Assembly: GCF_910594005.1 (NCBI RefSeq)
Contig: NC_057826.1
Coordinates: 84,565,163-84,629,162, forward strand
Direction: 5' to 3'
From: Cervus elaphus
Taxonomy: Eukaryota; Chordata; Mammalia; Artiodactyla; Cervidae
DNA length: 64,000 nt
The notes beneath the pieces are model-generated. The model had not been told where the DNA came from. It worked only from the letters and a program-made list of their open reading frames with translations, and searched no databases. Both the position numbers and the translations under genes were made by a program. Below, in pieces: positions 24,201-34,376 of this stretch; position 1 is the stretch's first letter; each line of letters opens with the position of its first letter.

Positions 24201-24660
24201 TGTTAGGGGAAATACTGACTGAAACCACCCACCCTGGCCGGGCACCCCTGTAGCCATATGAGTTATTTTACCACAGGAGGTCATGGTAAGAACATGGAAC
24301 TAACAAGCCACCACCAACTGGAAGAATTCGGGAAAGGTCACAAAGAGATATCCCATGTCCTACCAACCTCCCAGGGTCCTCCTTGCTGGAATCCACCTTG
24401 GCTGAGCAATGCCTGTGCCACCAGGAAGAGCCCTGAGTCAGGATGATCGGGCAGAGACAAGCCAGAAACTAATCCCATCACCATAAAACCCTAGGCTGGG
24501 AGTCACGGGTCAGAGAGGGCCTCCTGGGTTCCCTTTCTCTATGTCCCTGCCCAATAAAGTCTCTTGCTTGTCAGCACATGAATCTCCTCAGACAATTCAC
24601 TTCCGAGTGTTAGACAAGAGCCACTCTTGGGCCCAGGAAGGGGTTCCCCTTCCTGCAACA
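24201..24660 (+). mobile_element. Solo endogenous-retrovirus LTR
   Basis: A complete 460-bp LTR starting TGTTAGGGGAAATACTGAC and ending CCTTCCTGCAACA (TG...CA). GTTT occurs immediately before (24197-24200) and after (24661-24664), a 4-bp target duplication as in class I (gamma-like) bovine ERVs. A TATA-like CATAAAA box lies near 24482, the poly(A) signal CAATAAAG near 24552, and the R-U5 part ends with the TTAGACAAGAGCC segment. No gag, pol or env sequence flanks it, so this is a solo LTR left by recombination. Orientation is opposite to CORO2B. Confidence 0.88.
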
Positions 24661-25129
24661 GTTTGGAATCCAGGGTGGTGCCTGTGGGCAGAGGCAGGGC
24701 CCGTGGCTCAAGTTCACGGAGTCCTAGTGGACCAGGTCCTATTACTTCCAGCTTCACTGACTTTGCTAGAAAAGAGAAGAATGAATCAAATGGAGGCCCT
24801 GGCCCCAAAGCAGAGGGATGAACTCTTTGACCCCTCCAGGATACCCACCAGCCAGCCTGCATCCCTAGTCCATATCCCTTCCAGAAAGAGCACCCAGTCC
24901 ATTATGGAGAAATAAAATCAGGGAGCGACACTTCCACTTTTGCTGAAGAGCCTGCCTTCACTTTTCTCAAAAATAAGCAGTCTTTCTTCCAAAAAAGGGA
25001 AAAACACCAAGCAAGGCTGTCAATCTCAGGCCTCAGACAAATGTAGTGAAGTTGAGGCTTCTCTCTCTTTCTCCCCCTTTCCCCCAAGTCACTTACTGTA
25101 CACGCGGGCTGTCTGTCACAGGCTTTGAG

Positions 25130-25142
25130 ATGCAAATTGCAT
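25130..25142. promoter_or_regulatory. Candidate POU (octamer) binding site
   Basis: ATGCAAATTGCAT contains the consensus octamer ATGCAAAT overlapping an inverted near-octamer. The surrounding 25020-25200 looks unique. Motif match only. Confidence 0.35.
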
Positions 25143-25689
25143 CAAGCAGAAGGCAGCCTGAAGAACAAAGAACGATTGGAGAAAGATCTGAAAGATGGAT
25201 CCGGTAAAAGTTCTCTTAATTCTTCGGGAGAGGGGAGACCTCTCCACAGAGGGGAGCGGGGATGAAGATTTGGGACTTTTTTATGAGAGAGAGAAGGATT
25301 GAGAAGCCCAGGGCTGACAATGGGGAGTGATGGGGAGGGATTGTTATAGAAATCATGCAAACCGAGGCTCTGGGTGGGTAAAAAAAGTCTGCTTTGATTA
25401 CAGTCCTCAGCACTGACTCCTTTTAATATCAGGCATCACACATATTACACACTTTGACTCATGGAGCTAACCTGTCTGCCAACATCCAGGTTTGATTTCA
25501 GAGCAGTTGGGTTGGGCAATACTGCTATAAGGGCTTGAAGGGGAGGATGCAGCCCTCTTCAGCCTGGGAAGCCCCTGCAGGGCACCACATGGTCTTTTGG
25601 GGCTTTGAGGTGAGGGGCTCCCAGGACCAGCAAAGAGAAAACCCCAGCTGGGAGATGTGGCATGGTGCCTCTGGGACCGAGCCTCAGGT

Positions 25690-25890
25690 CAGACCCATGC
25701 CCACTTGCTGAGCACCTACTGTGTGCAGGCTCTGTACACATCAGACACCTCCCTGCCTCAGGGGCTCTCAGCCTAATCAAGGTGGTGAGCTGGACTGCAA
25801 ACTCCATGCAGATGGAGATTGGCCTTATTTACAGTGGCATCCCTAATTCTAGAACTGTGACCGAAACAACAGGTACTCAATAAACATTTA
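25690..25890. mobile_element. MIR/L2 remnant
   Basis: 'GCTGAGCACCTACTGTGTGCAGG' resembles the MIR family, and 'GGTACTCAATAAACATTTATAA' resembles an L2 3' end. Both are short. Confidence 0.5.
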
Positions 25891-25892
25891 TA

Positions 25893-26022
25893 AGATGGGC
25901 GGGTGAGTAAGTGGGTTGGTGGGTCTGTGGGTGAGTGTACAGGTGAATGGTTGAATGAATGAAGAAATAGGTGGCTAGATGGATGGATGAATGGATGCAT
26001 GGATGGACAGATGGATGGACTA
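25893..26022. repeat. (GGAT/GGGT)n tetranucleotide repeat
   Basis: Degenerate four-base repeat grading from GGGT/GTGA units to GGAT units ('GATGGATGGATGAATGGATG'). A minisatellite-like low-complexity tract directly after an L2-type 3' end. Confidence 0.85.
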
Positions 26023-26194
26023 ACCACGTAGAAAAGAAGGAAGCATATAGACAGTACTCTAAGCAATAGACACAAAGTGCCTCGGATGGGTACTGGGATG
26101 GGGAAAGCTTCATGGAGCTGGCCTCATTGGAATTGGTCCTTGAGAGGTGAGAAGGAACAGTGCCTACCAGCACACAAATGAGGACATATTTGCA

Positions 26195-26400
26195 TGAAAG
26201 AAGGGAATGGAATGTGAGAGCTAAATTGAACTCTAGAGATCATGTGGTCCAACCCCATCGCTTTGCAGAAAGGAAAACTAGGGCACAGAAAGGTGAAGTG
26301 CTTACCTAAGGTCACTCGGCAACTAGTGGCATGGCGGAGATTCAAACAAGGTCTGCTTGTCCAGAGCCTGACCTCTCAGCCCTGGCCTATGCCGCTCTCT
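26195..26400 (-). mobile_element. MIR-like SINE
   Basis: 'AGAGATCATGTGGTCCAACCCC', 'GAAAGGAAAACTAGGGCACAGAAAGG' and 'CTAAGGTCACTCGGCAACTAGTGGC' follow the reverse MIR-type order. Confidence 0.65.
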
Positions 26401-26834
26401 TACTCCAGGGCTCTGCTCTCCTCACTGAGGTGCCTGTGGATTTGTGCTGTGTCTTCTGCCCCAGTCCACCTCCACCACCCATCCCTGCAGGGCTGGGGAG
26501 ACCCGGAGCAACTGTCCAGCCTTGGTTAGACCTCCACCCTTGAATAGCAGAGACAGGAGAAGAAGCAAGAGGAAGCCACATTGACGAGGTTGGGGAAGGA
26601 CAATGCAGCACCCCATCCCAAGATCCAGGGGGAAATGTTCCACCACCAGATTGTGGAGACTGAGCAGACATTAGGGGGAAAGTGGAGGCCACAAGGCTTA
26701 CACAGGAGATAGGAGTGACCCCTATCTGTAGACCAAATGCAGCATCCCAATCCCAGAATTCAGTTATTTGCATTATACACAGCTAAATCCGAACATAAAT
26801 GAACCAGGGATTCCAGTTTCTGGAGAATGCAATT

Positions 26835-27569
26835 TTTTTTTTAAGAATAAACATTTTATTTTTAATTTGATAACTCTACAGCCATGTCTATTTAAATCAA
26901 TAATTTTAAATTTGCTTTTATCTATTTATTTTTTCATTTATTTATATTAGTTGGAGGCTAATTACTTTACAATATTTTAGTCGTTTTTGCCATACATTGA
27001 TATGAATCAGCCATGGATTTACATGTTCCCCATCCTGAACCCCCCTCCAACCTCCCTCCCCATCCCATCCCTCTGGGTCATCCCAGTGCACCAGCCCCGA
27101 GCACTTGTCTCATGCATCAAACCTGGACTGGCGATCTGTTTCACACTTGATAATATACATGTTTCAATGCTATTCTCTCAGTTCATCCCACCCTCGCCTT
27201 CTCCCACAGAGTCCAAAAGTCTGTTCTATACATCTGTGTCTCTTTTTCTGTCTTGCATATAGGGTTATCATTACCATCTTTCTAAATTCCATATATATGC
27301 GTTAGTATACTGTATTGGTGTTTTTCTTTCTGACTTACTTCACTCTGTATGATGGGCTCCAGTTTCATCCACCTCATTAGAACTGATTCAAATGTATTCT
27401 TTTTTAATGGCTGAGTAATATTCCATGGTGTATATGTACCACAGCTTCCTTATCCATTAGTCTGCTGATGGGCATCTAGGTTGCTTCCATGTCCTGGCTG
27501 TTATGAACAGTGCTGCGATGAACATTGGGGTGAACGTGTCTCTTTCAGATCTGGTTTCCTCGGTGTGTA
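26835..27569 (-). mobile_element. L1-BT LINE, 5'-truncated, with target duplications
   Basis: Young antisense L1 3' UTR: poly(T) at the left, then 'TGATATGAATCAGCCATGG', 'CTGTATGATGGGCTCC', 'TGGCTGAGTAATATTCCATGG' and 'GATGAACATTGGGGTGAACG'. TGGAGAATGCAATT (26821-26834) and TGGAGAACGCAATT (27570-27583) are 14-bp target duplications with one difference. About 735 bp, no coding capacity. Confidence 0.92.
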
Positions 27570-27639
27570 TGGAGAACGCAATTAATGTCCATCATATTGA
27601 ACTGCCAGCAGGATGAACAGTTAGGATGAACCTGTTCAA

Positions 27640-27998
27640 CAGGGGCTTCCCTGGTGGTCCAGTGGTTAAGAATCTGCCTGCCAATGCAGGAGACACGAAC
27701 TCAATGCTTGGTCTGGGAAGCAGGATCCCACATGCCATGGGGCAATTAAGCTTGTGCGCCACAATCACTGAGCCCAAGCTCAAGAGCCCATGAGCTGCAA
27801 CCACTGAACCTGTGTGCCACAACTACTGAAGCCCACATGCCCTAGAGCCCATGCTCCACAACAAGAGAAGCCACTGTAAACGGAAGTCTGCACACTGCAG
27901 CTAGAGAGTTGCTCCCACTTGCCACAACTAGAGAAAGCCTGGGCGTAGCAATGAAAATTCAGCACAGCCAAAAATAAATAAATACATAAATAAAAATA
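27640..27998 (+). mobile_element. CHR-2-type SINE, near full length
   Basis: Forward copy from 'GGGCTTCCCTGGTGGTCCAGTGG' through the tRNA-like promoter region, 'CCACAACTACTGAAGCCC' and 'CAACAAGAGAAGCCACTG' to the tail 'CAGCACAGCCAAAAATAAATAAATAC'. Confidence 0.92.
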
Positions 27999-28379
27999 GC
28001 TCCCTCCTTGAACCATGGAGTTGGTTCCTTGAGCAAGACATGGGTAGGACTCTCTCAGAGACCTCCAACCCACTGGTCCACCAATGAGATGCCCCTTGGA
28101 CATATCAGAGACAAGGCTTGATGCTACTTGGGTCTCCAGTGCCAGGCACGGGGCTGGGTGCCCAGGGCACGCCCCATGACTGAAGGCGTGGTGCTGTCCT
28201 GTGTGGTCCTCTGCTCCAGCATGCCTCCCCCACCTCTCCTTGCTGACCGAGATTGTTGCTTCTGTTCCTCAGAGACAAAGCTTCCCTACCTTCTAGCAAA
28301 TACCTGTTCTCATGGCTTCCAGGAAAGATGGACACATGAGGTGTCAGTATATTACAGGAGTTTACAAAGTCCTGGCTGA

Positions 28380-28455
28380 ATTAATGTTCAATGTTGAATT
28401 AATTCATAATGTTCATTCATTAACTCATAATTCATTAATTCATAATGTTCAATGA
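28380..28455. repeat. AT-rich direct repeat with palindromes
   Basis: The 18-base ATTAATTCATAATGTTCA occurs exactly at 28398-28415 and 28434-28451, a 36-bp period. GAATTAATTC (28396-28405) is a perfect palindrome. It does not look like a known interspersed repeat. Confidence 0.8.
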
Positions 28456-28584
28456 ATGTCCAGCTCCACTTGGATGCGTGGAGATGTTCAAATGATGGTA
28501 ATAATAATACAAGGCACCTCTAGACACATGCCTCTTCCGAGTCCTCTTACAGAGGGGGGCTGGCATGTGGCCAGGGGAGCCCTG

Positions 28585-28735
28585 GTTTTAAATTCTGCCA
28601 CTCGTGTGCTGCACAAGTCTCCAAGAAGTCTCTTGACTTCACCAAGGTTCTGTTTCGTCATCTGTAAGATGAGATGAACAACTGTGCTTTCATCATAGGG
28701 CTGGAGATGAGATTCAAAAACAGTTGGTATGTGAG
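28585..28735 (+). mobile_element. MIR SINE
   Basis: 'TTTTAAATTCTGCCACTCGTG' then 'GGTTCTGTTTCGTCATCTGTAAGATGAG'. Forward and diverged. Confidence 0.75.
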
Positions 28736-29239
28736 ACCCCCAAAAGCTCCCCAGAGCAAAGCACTGCTGGGCTGTAAGGAGAACCCAGACCCCTGATGTC
28801 CAGGCCAGGTTTCCTTCCTTTCTGCCATGTACCAAGTGGGTAGCAGGTAGCTGGCTAAAGCTTAGGTGCGCCAGGCCCGGCTTCCAGCTTCAGCATGGAT
28901 GTGGAGGCAGCAGGTGGGCAGCCCTGGTGGAGTACGTATGGCAGGAAAGGGGTGGTGTACCTGGGGAGGCCCGCGCAGTTAATCAGGCCTCTGGGCACCG
29001 TGCCTGCTCTCTAGAATATTCATAAGGCCCCTCCAGCTGTGCCAGAACAATCAGGGTGCTGATTGCTCCCCCATCTGCAGCTTAACATTCCACTCCAGAG
29101 AGGACAGAGCTGGTGGCTGAATGTTAACCAGAGGAAAAACCGGCCTTCACAACAGCCACCCAAACATGAGCCCGGCAAAGACAAATCCACCCCTTTCAGA
29201 TCTGCCAACTCGGCCAGAACTTACCCGTCCACTAGCGTC

Positions 29240-29335
29240 ATGGGCAGTGGAAAGAGTTTCAGGTTCAGAAATAAGTGGGCTGGTTTCTGGTCTGGTTCTG
29301 TAGCCTCAGTTTCCCCAACTGTAAAATGCAGATGG
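29240..29335 (+). mobile_element. MIR fragment
   Basis: 'GTAGCCTCAGTTTCCCCAACTGTAAAATGCAGATGG' is a forward MIR core. It is cut at the right by BovB. Confidence 0.75.
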
Positions 29336-29350
29336 TTCTACCAAACCCCC

Positions 29351-30022
29351 TAAACTCAACATTCAAAGAACTAAGATCAGGGCATCCAGTCCCACCACTT
29401 CATGGTAAATAGATGGGGAAAAAATGGAAACAGTGACAGACTTTATTTTCTTGGGCTCCAAAATCACTGACTGCAGCCATGAAATTAAAAGATGCCTTCT
29501 TGGAAGAAAAGCTATGACAAACCTAGACAGTGTATTAAAAAGCAGAGACATTACTCTGCCGACAAAGGTCCGTCTAGTCAAAGCTATGGTTTTTCCAGTA
29601 GTCATGTATGGATGTGAAGCTTGAACCATAAAGAAAGTTGAGTGCCAAAGAACTGATGCTTTTGAAAGATGGTGTTGGAGAAGACTCTTGAGAGTCCCTT
29701 GGACTGCAAGGAGATCCAACCAGTCCATCCTAAAGGAGATCAGTCCTGGGTGTTCATTGCAAGCACTGATGCTGAAGTTGAACCTTCAATACTTTGGCCA
29801 CTTGATGTGAAGAGCTGACTCATTAGAAAAGACCCTGATGCTGGGAAAGATTGAGGGCAGGAGGAGATGGGGGAGACAGAGGGTGAGATGGTTGGATGGC
29901 ATCACTGATTCTACTGATATGAGTTTGAGCAAACTCCAGGAGATAGTGAAGGACGGGAAAGCCTGGCGTGCTACAGTCCACAGAGTCGAAAAGAGTTGGA
30001 CATGACAGAGCCACTGAACAAC
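29351..30022 (+). mobile_element. BovB LINE, 3' copy
   Basis: About 670 bp of BovB beginning 'CTCAACATTCAAAGAACTAAG' near the end of the reverse-transcriptase region. It runs through 'GAAATTAAAAGATGCCTTC' and 'GGATGTGAAGCTTGAACC' to the 3' terminus 'GGACATGACAGAGCCACTGAACAACAAC'. The frame is broken and the copy 5'-truncated. A partly open 66-residue frame here is a transposon remnant. Confidence 0.93.
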
Positions 30023-31236
30023 AACCGCCACCTAACCCCCAAGAGGGTTGATTAAGGCCGAGTTTGTTGGACTGGAGTGCTAGACAAAGGCAAGCCATCC
30101 TCACTGTTTGTTATTGTTGCGGGCATACTTCCTCCCTGGGGGAAAGCTTGTCATCACAAATATTGAAGTCTCAGCAAGCTGGCTTGGGGGTAAACTGAGG
30201 AAGGAAGAGAAGCTTCTGGAAGAGTCAGCCTCAGGCTTGGCCTCAGGGCAGGTGCCAATCTTGTTATTCTCATCTGCCCCAGACCTCTCAGAGAAGCAAG
30301 AAAAGAATGGGAAGGGCATTTGACAGTAGATGGCCAAAAACTCAGAAAAGAATTACAAAAGCAGACAGTGGCCTTCTGCGTGCTCAGGAAAACAGTCTGG
30401 AGCCACGCAGGGCAGGGAAAAGAGTGTGCCGCTGTGAGTTCACAGCGCGTGAGTAACGTCCAAGCAACGATTAGGACTCGCCAAGAAACGGCCGGAATCT
30501 TGCCTGTGTTTCTGTTGAATAATACAGGAAACTGTTTTCAGAGAGATTTCTATCTAAACCAAGAAAATAAAAGACTGGAGCTAAAATAATAGAATCTTCT
30601 TCCTAGAGAACTGACCAATGAGGAACAGTTCATCCCTCCTACTGGCAGATCAGGAGGGGGTTCTGAACTGGGCATTATTGTTATTACTGTTTGTTAGGCC
30701 CTGTCCTCCCCACTCTCCCAAGTCCACAGGGGCAGGAGACTGACAGCTTTGACCCACGCTGCTGGGGAAGGCAGGGCCCTCTCTGGGCTCAGGACTCTGT
30801 TTCATAGAGTCTCAGACATCAGGGTCCTGCCTCGGACTAAATCAACTGCTCAGACCCAGGATCTGCCTTGCCCCCACCCTTCAGTGTCTTACCCTCACTC
30901 AGGGTACTTCCTTCTAGCATTCGCTCCAGCCAGTTCAGAAGCACGTGTTACTTTGGGGGGAAACGTTTGACAAAATACATAAAGGAAGGGCTGACCTAAG
31001 TCCCGACTCTGGGCTGTTTGTCTTCTGAAAACTCAGGGCTCCCTCTTTACATCAACCAATTGTTTCTAATTTCTTTCTTTCCCCCTAAAGTATGAAACAT
31101 TGTGTTCATCTAAAATAAATTTAGAAGTTATAGTTAAGGAAAAAGAAAAAAAATGAAAGAGCCAATGAGCCATCATGAGCTACTCATGAATCCAATACAC
31201 AGAAATAACCACTTTTAAACCCGTAGGTGTATATAG

Positions 31237-31438
31237 AAAGTGAAGTCGCTCAATTGTGTCTCCCTCTTTGCAACCCCATGGACTGTAGCCTGCCAGGCTC
31301 CTCCGTCCATGGGATACTCCAGTATTCTTGCCTGGAGTATGAGCAAGATCACGCCTGGGATCTTCCCGACTGAGGAACTGAACCAGGATCTCCCACATTG
31401 CAGGCAGACTCTTTACCATCTGATCCACCAGAGAAGCT
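31237..31438 (-). mobile_element. Bov-tA SINE, left member of a tandem pair
   Basis: Antisense: 'GAAGTCGCTCAATTGTGTCTCC', 'GCCAGGCTCCTCCGTCCATGGG', ending 'CTTTACCATCTGATCCACCAGAGAAGC'. Confidence 0.92.
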
Positions 31439-31442
31439 TAAA

Positions 31443-31650
31443 AAAGTGAAAGTAGCTCAGTTGTGTCTGACACTTTGCAACCTCATGGACTGTAGCCCGC
31501 CAGGCTCCTCTGTCCATGGAATTCTTCAGCCCAGAATACTGGAGTGGGTAGGCATTCTCTTCTCCAGGGGATCTTCCCAACCTGGAGATCAAACCCAGGT
31601 CTCCGCATTTCAGGCAGATTCTTTACCATCTGAGCCATCAGGGAAGCCCA
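31443..31650 (-). mobile_element. Bov-tA SINE, right member of a tandem pair
   Basis: Second antisense copy in the same orientation, four bases after the first: 'AGTAGCTCAGTTGTGTCTGACAC' to 'CTTTACCATCTGAGCCATCAGGGAAGCCC'. The two copies differ at many sites, so they are probably separate insertions rather than a recent duplication. Confidence 0.92.
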
Positions 31651-31779
31651 TATATTTTCCCAGTCTTTTCCAAAAAGGTGGATGGCTACATAGATATAAT
31701 TTAATGGGATTAATTAGATTTTACCTTTTTTCCCCCAGCTAACAGAAGGTGATAAAATTTTCTTATTAAATATTCCACT

Positions 31780-32670
31780 GCATTGGTGGTTCTTGAAGTG
31801 TGATCTGGGGACCCCTGGGGATACCCAAGACTTTTTCAGGGAGTCTGTTGGGTAAAAACTACTTTCATAATAGGAGACATTATTTGCCTTTTCATTCTTG
31901 TTCTCTCAGGAGTATACAGTGAAGTTTTCCAGAGGTGTATGATGTTTGATATATCAGCAGGCTGAATGTAGAAGCAGATATGCAAATTCAGCCATCTTTT
32001 ATTAAGTCAGATTAATTTAAAGAGATTTGCAAAAGTGTAGAAAAATGTAATTCTCTATTTTTTTGAAAATATAATAATTTTTCATAAAATACAGTTTTTT
32101 GTGAGGATGTGAAATGGGTTTATTATTAAGCAAATAACAAATGCATATTTTTGAAATTCACTCATTTTTATTTGAATATGCTAAATATATTTTTTAAAGT
32201 TTTATTTATATACTCCTCATTTATTTTTGGCTGTACTGGGTCTTTGTTGCTGCGGGCTTTCTCTAGTTACGGTGAGCAGGGGCTACTCTCTACTTGCGGT
32301 GTGCAGGCTTCTCATTGCAGTGGCTTCTCTTGTGACCGAGCACGGGCTCTAGGTGTTCGGGCTTCAGTCGCTGCGGCACGTGGGTTCAGCAGCTGCAGCT
32401 CACGAGCTCTAGGGCACAGGTTTAATAGTTGTGGCACGCGGGCTTAGTCGCTCTGAGGAATGTGGGATCTTCCTGGACCAGGGATTGAACCCATGTCTCC
32501 TGCGTTGGCAGGTGGATTCTTTATCATCAGGGAAGCCCCCTGAATATGCTAAATATCAATAGTCATATAGCGATATAAGCAAAAGCTCTTTGGGGTCCTC
32601 AATAATGTTTAATGTTTAAGCGCATAAAGCGATTCTGAGGCTGAACACTTGAGAACAACTACCCTACATC
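31780..32670. mobile_element. Old hAT-type DNA transposon split by a SINE
   Basis: Starts 'TTGGTGGTTCTTGAAGTGTGATCTGGGGACCCC' and ends 'GGCTGAACACTTGAGAACAACTACCC', inverted termini of the CAGTGGTTCTCAA class. The interior 'CTGAATGTAGAAGCAGATATG', 'AAAGCTCTTTGGGGTCCTCAATAAT' fits an old mammalian hAT family, possibly of Charlie or Zaphod type. It is interrupted by the SINE at 32189-32540. Confidence 0.7.
32189..32540 (-). mobile_element. CHR-2-type SINE with perfect 16-bp target duplication
   Basis: Full-length antisense copy: 'TTTTTGGCTGTACTGGGTCTTTGTTGCTG' to 'GGATTCTTTATCATCAGGGAAGCCCC'. TGAATATGCTAAATAT is identical at 32173-32188 and 32541-32556. Confidence 0.96.
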
Positions 32671-32805
32671 ACCACCTTTGTGACTGTATAGCACCCCTTT
32701 GTGTGGATGGCCCCAAATTTGTTCACCCGTTTCTTTATTGATGGATCTGCAGGTTGCTTCCAGTGTTCACTGTTATAAAAGTGCCACACAAAGCCTTGAG
32801 TACCT

Positions 32806-33052
32806 GGGACTTCTCTGGCAGTCCAGTGGTTAAGACTCTGTGCTTCTACAGTAGGGGCAGGGGTTGGATCCCTGGTGGGAGAACTAAGGCCTCACATACC
32901 ACATGCCATGTGCACTGTGGCCCCAAAACCCCACTACCACCTACAGAAAGCAAATGGCAGCCCACTCAAGTACTCTTCCTCCCACAGACAGATATAGCCT
33001 GGCGGGCTACAGTCCCTGGGCTTGCAAGGGTTAGACACGACTGAGTGACTAA
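32806..33052 (+). mobile_element. Composite BTALU plus Bov-tA SINE
   Basis: The left part 'GGGACTTCTCTGGCAGTCCAGTGGTTAAGACTC' is the tRNA-type SINE head. From about 32945 the sequence becomes 'GCAAATGGCAGCCCACTCAAG' and ends 'GTTAGACACGACTGAGTGACTAAACAA', the Bov-tA/BovB tail. The join may be an insertion of one SINE into the tail of another. Confidence 0.8.
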
Positions 33053-33791
33053 ACAAACAAGCCAAAAAACCACCACCACCAAACAGACAAAAAACTCCAA
33101 CACCACCCCCTTCAAAAAACAGATCGAGTACCTACATAGAGTGAAAACTTCCTGAGATGAAAAAAAACAAGAGAAACCAACTGGAAGACTGAGCCATCAC
33201 TGTTAGTCTATTACTAAATTAAACAAAATGTATCACAGGATATGAACAAATAAAGCTGAAAAATTATGTGTACATTGAACAGACATGCATGAGTACAGAT
33301 ACATATGTTTCCAAAGAGAGAAGCTTATGCTCTATAAAGAGCCCTTTCTCCCCTTGCTGTCCATGAAGTGTTTATAGAAGCTGACCATATTCTAGAGCAG
33401 AGTTACAGACAACATGAAAGTCTTTGGTACCATTACAATAATGGAGAGGGGTTTAGAAACTTCTAAGCAATTTGAGAGAGAAATTTTATTCCTCTAGAAA
33501 ATAATTTTAAAAAATGATACTTGCAAAAAAAATGAGTACAAAAATGCCGTAAACTTTAAAAAAATATATGCTTGAGAGTATTTCTGTAGAATACATTCCT
33601 CGAAGTGGAATCACTGGGCCAATGGACACAACACGTCTTTAAATGTTACTAGATAATGCCAAGTTATCTCTGTTTACACCTCACCAAGAGTAAGATGTTA
33701 GTCCATCAAATACTCAGAGCATATTTGAGTGCCTGCCCTCACATCTTTGGCAACACCAAAGATTATGACTCTTTTAAATCTTTTTCTACTT

Positions 33792-34250
33792 CAGTTCAGT
33801 TCAGTTCAGTCTCTCGGTTGTGTCCAACTCTTTGCGACCCCATGAATCGCAGCACGCCAGGCCTCCCTGTCCATCACCAACTCCCGGAGTCTACCCAAAC
33901 CCATGCCCATCGACTCGGTGATGCCATCCAGCCATCTCATCCTCTGTTGTCCCCTTCTCCTCCTGCCCCCAATCCCTCCCAGCATCAGGGTCTTTTCCAA
34001 TGAGTCAACTCTTCGCATGAGGTGGCCAAAGTATTGGAGTTTCAGCTTCAGCATCAGTCCTTCCAATGAACACCCAGGACTGATCTCCTTTAGGATGGAC
34101 TGGTTGGATCTCCTTGAAGTCCAAGGGACTCTCAAGAGTATTCTCCAACACCATAGTTCAAAAGCATCAATTTTTTGGTGCTCAGCTTTCTTTACAGTCC
34201 AACTCTCACATCCATACATGACCATTGGAAAAACCATAGCCTTGACCAGA
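33792..34250 (-). mobile_element. BovB LINE with perfect 12-bp target duplication
   Basis: Antisense 3' copy whose terminus is the repeated CAGTT motif at the left ('CAGTTCAGTTCAGTCTCTCG') and whose truncated 5' end is at 'CCATAGCCTTGACCAGA'. CTTTTTCTACTT occurs at 33780-33791 and 34251-34262. The inserted protein fragment is the BovB C-terminus, with a 143-residue frame still open. Confidence 0.95.
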
Positions 34251-34357
34251 CTTTTTCTACTTAGTAGGCTAAAAAATATATTCTGTCTTCTATAAATTGT
34301 TTATTCATAGCCTTTGCCCATTTTCTATTGGGTCCTCTTATTGATTTTTCTTAACTC

Positions 34358-34376
34358 TTTATATATATATATATAT
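34358..34376. repeat. (TA)n tract
   Basis: About nine TA units inside the L1 fragment. Confidence 0.8.

Noticed and set aside
24258..24560. Short frames inside the LTR as possible viral genes
   Set aside because: The region is LTR U3-R-U5 only. No internal retroviral sequence flanks it, so no viral gene is present.
33806..34237. 143-residue frame with good composition
   Set aside because: Identical in type to the BovB C-terminus found in several other copies in this window. It lies within target duplications of an insertion.
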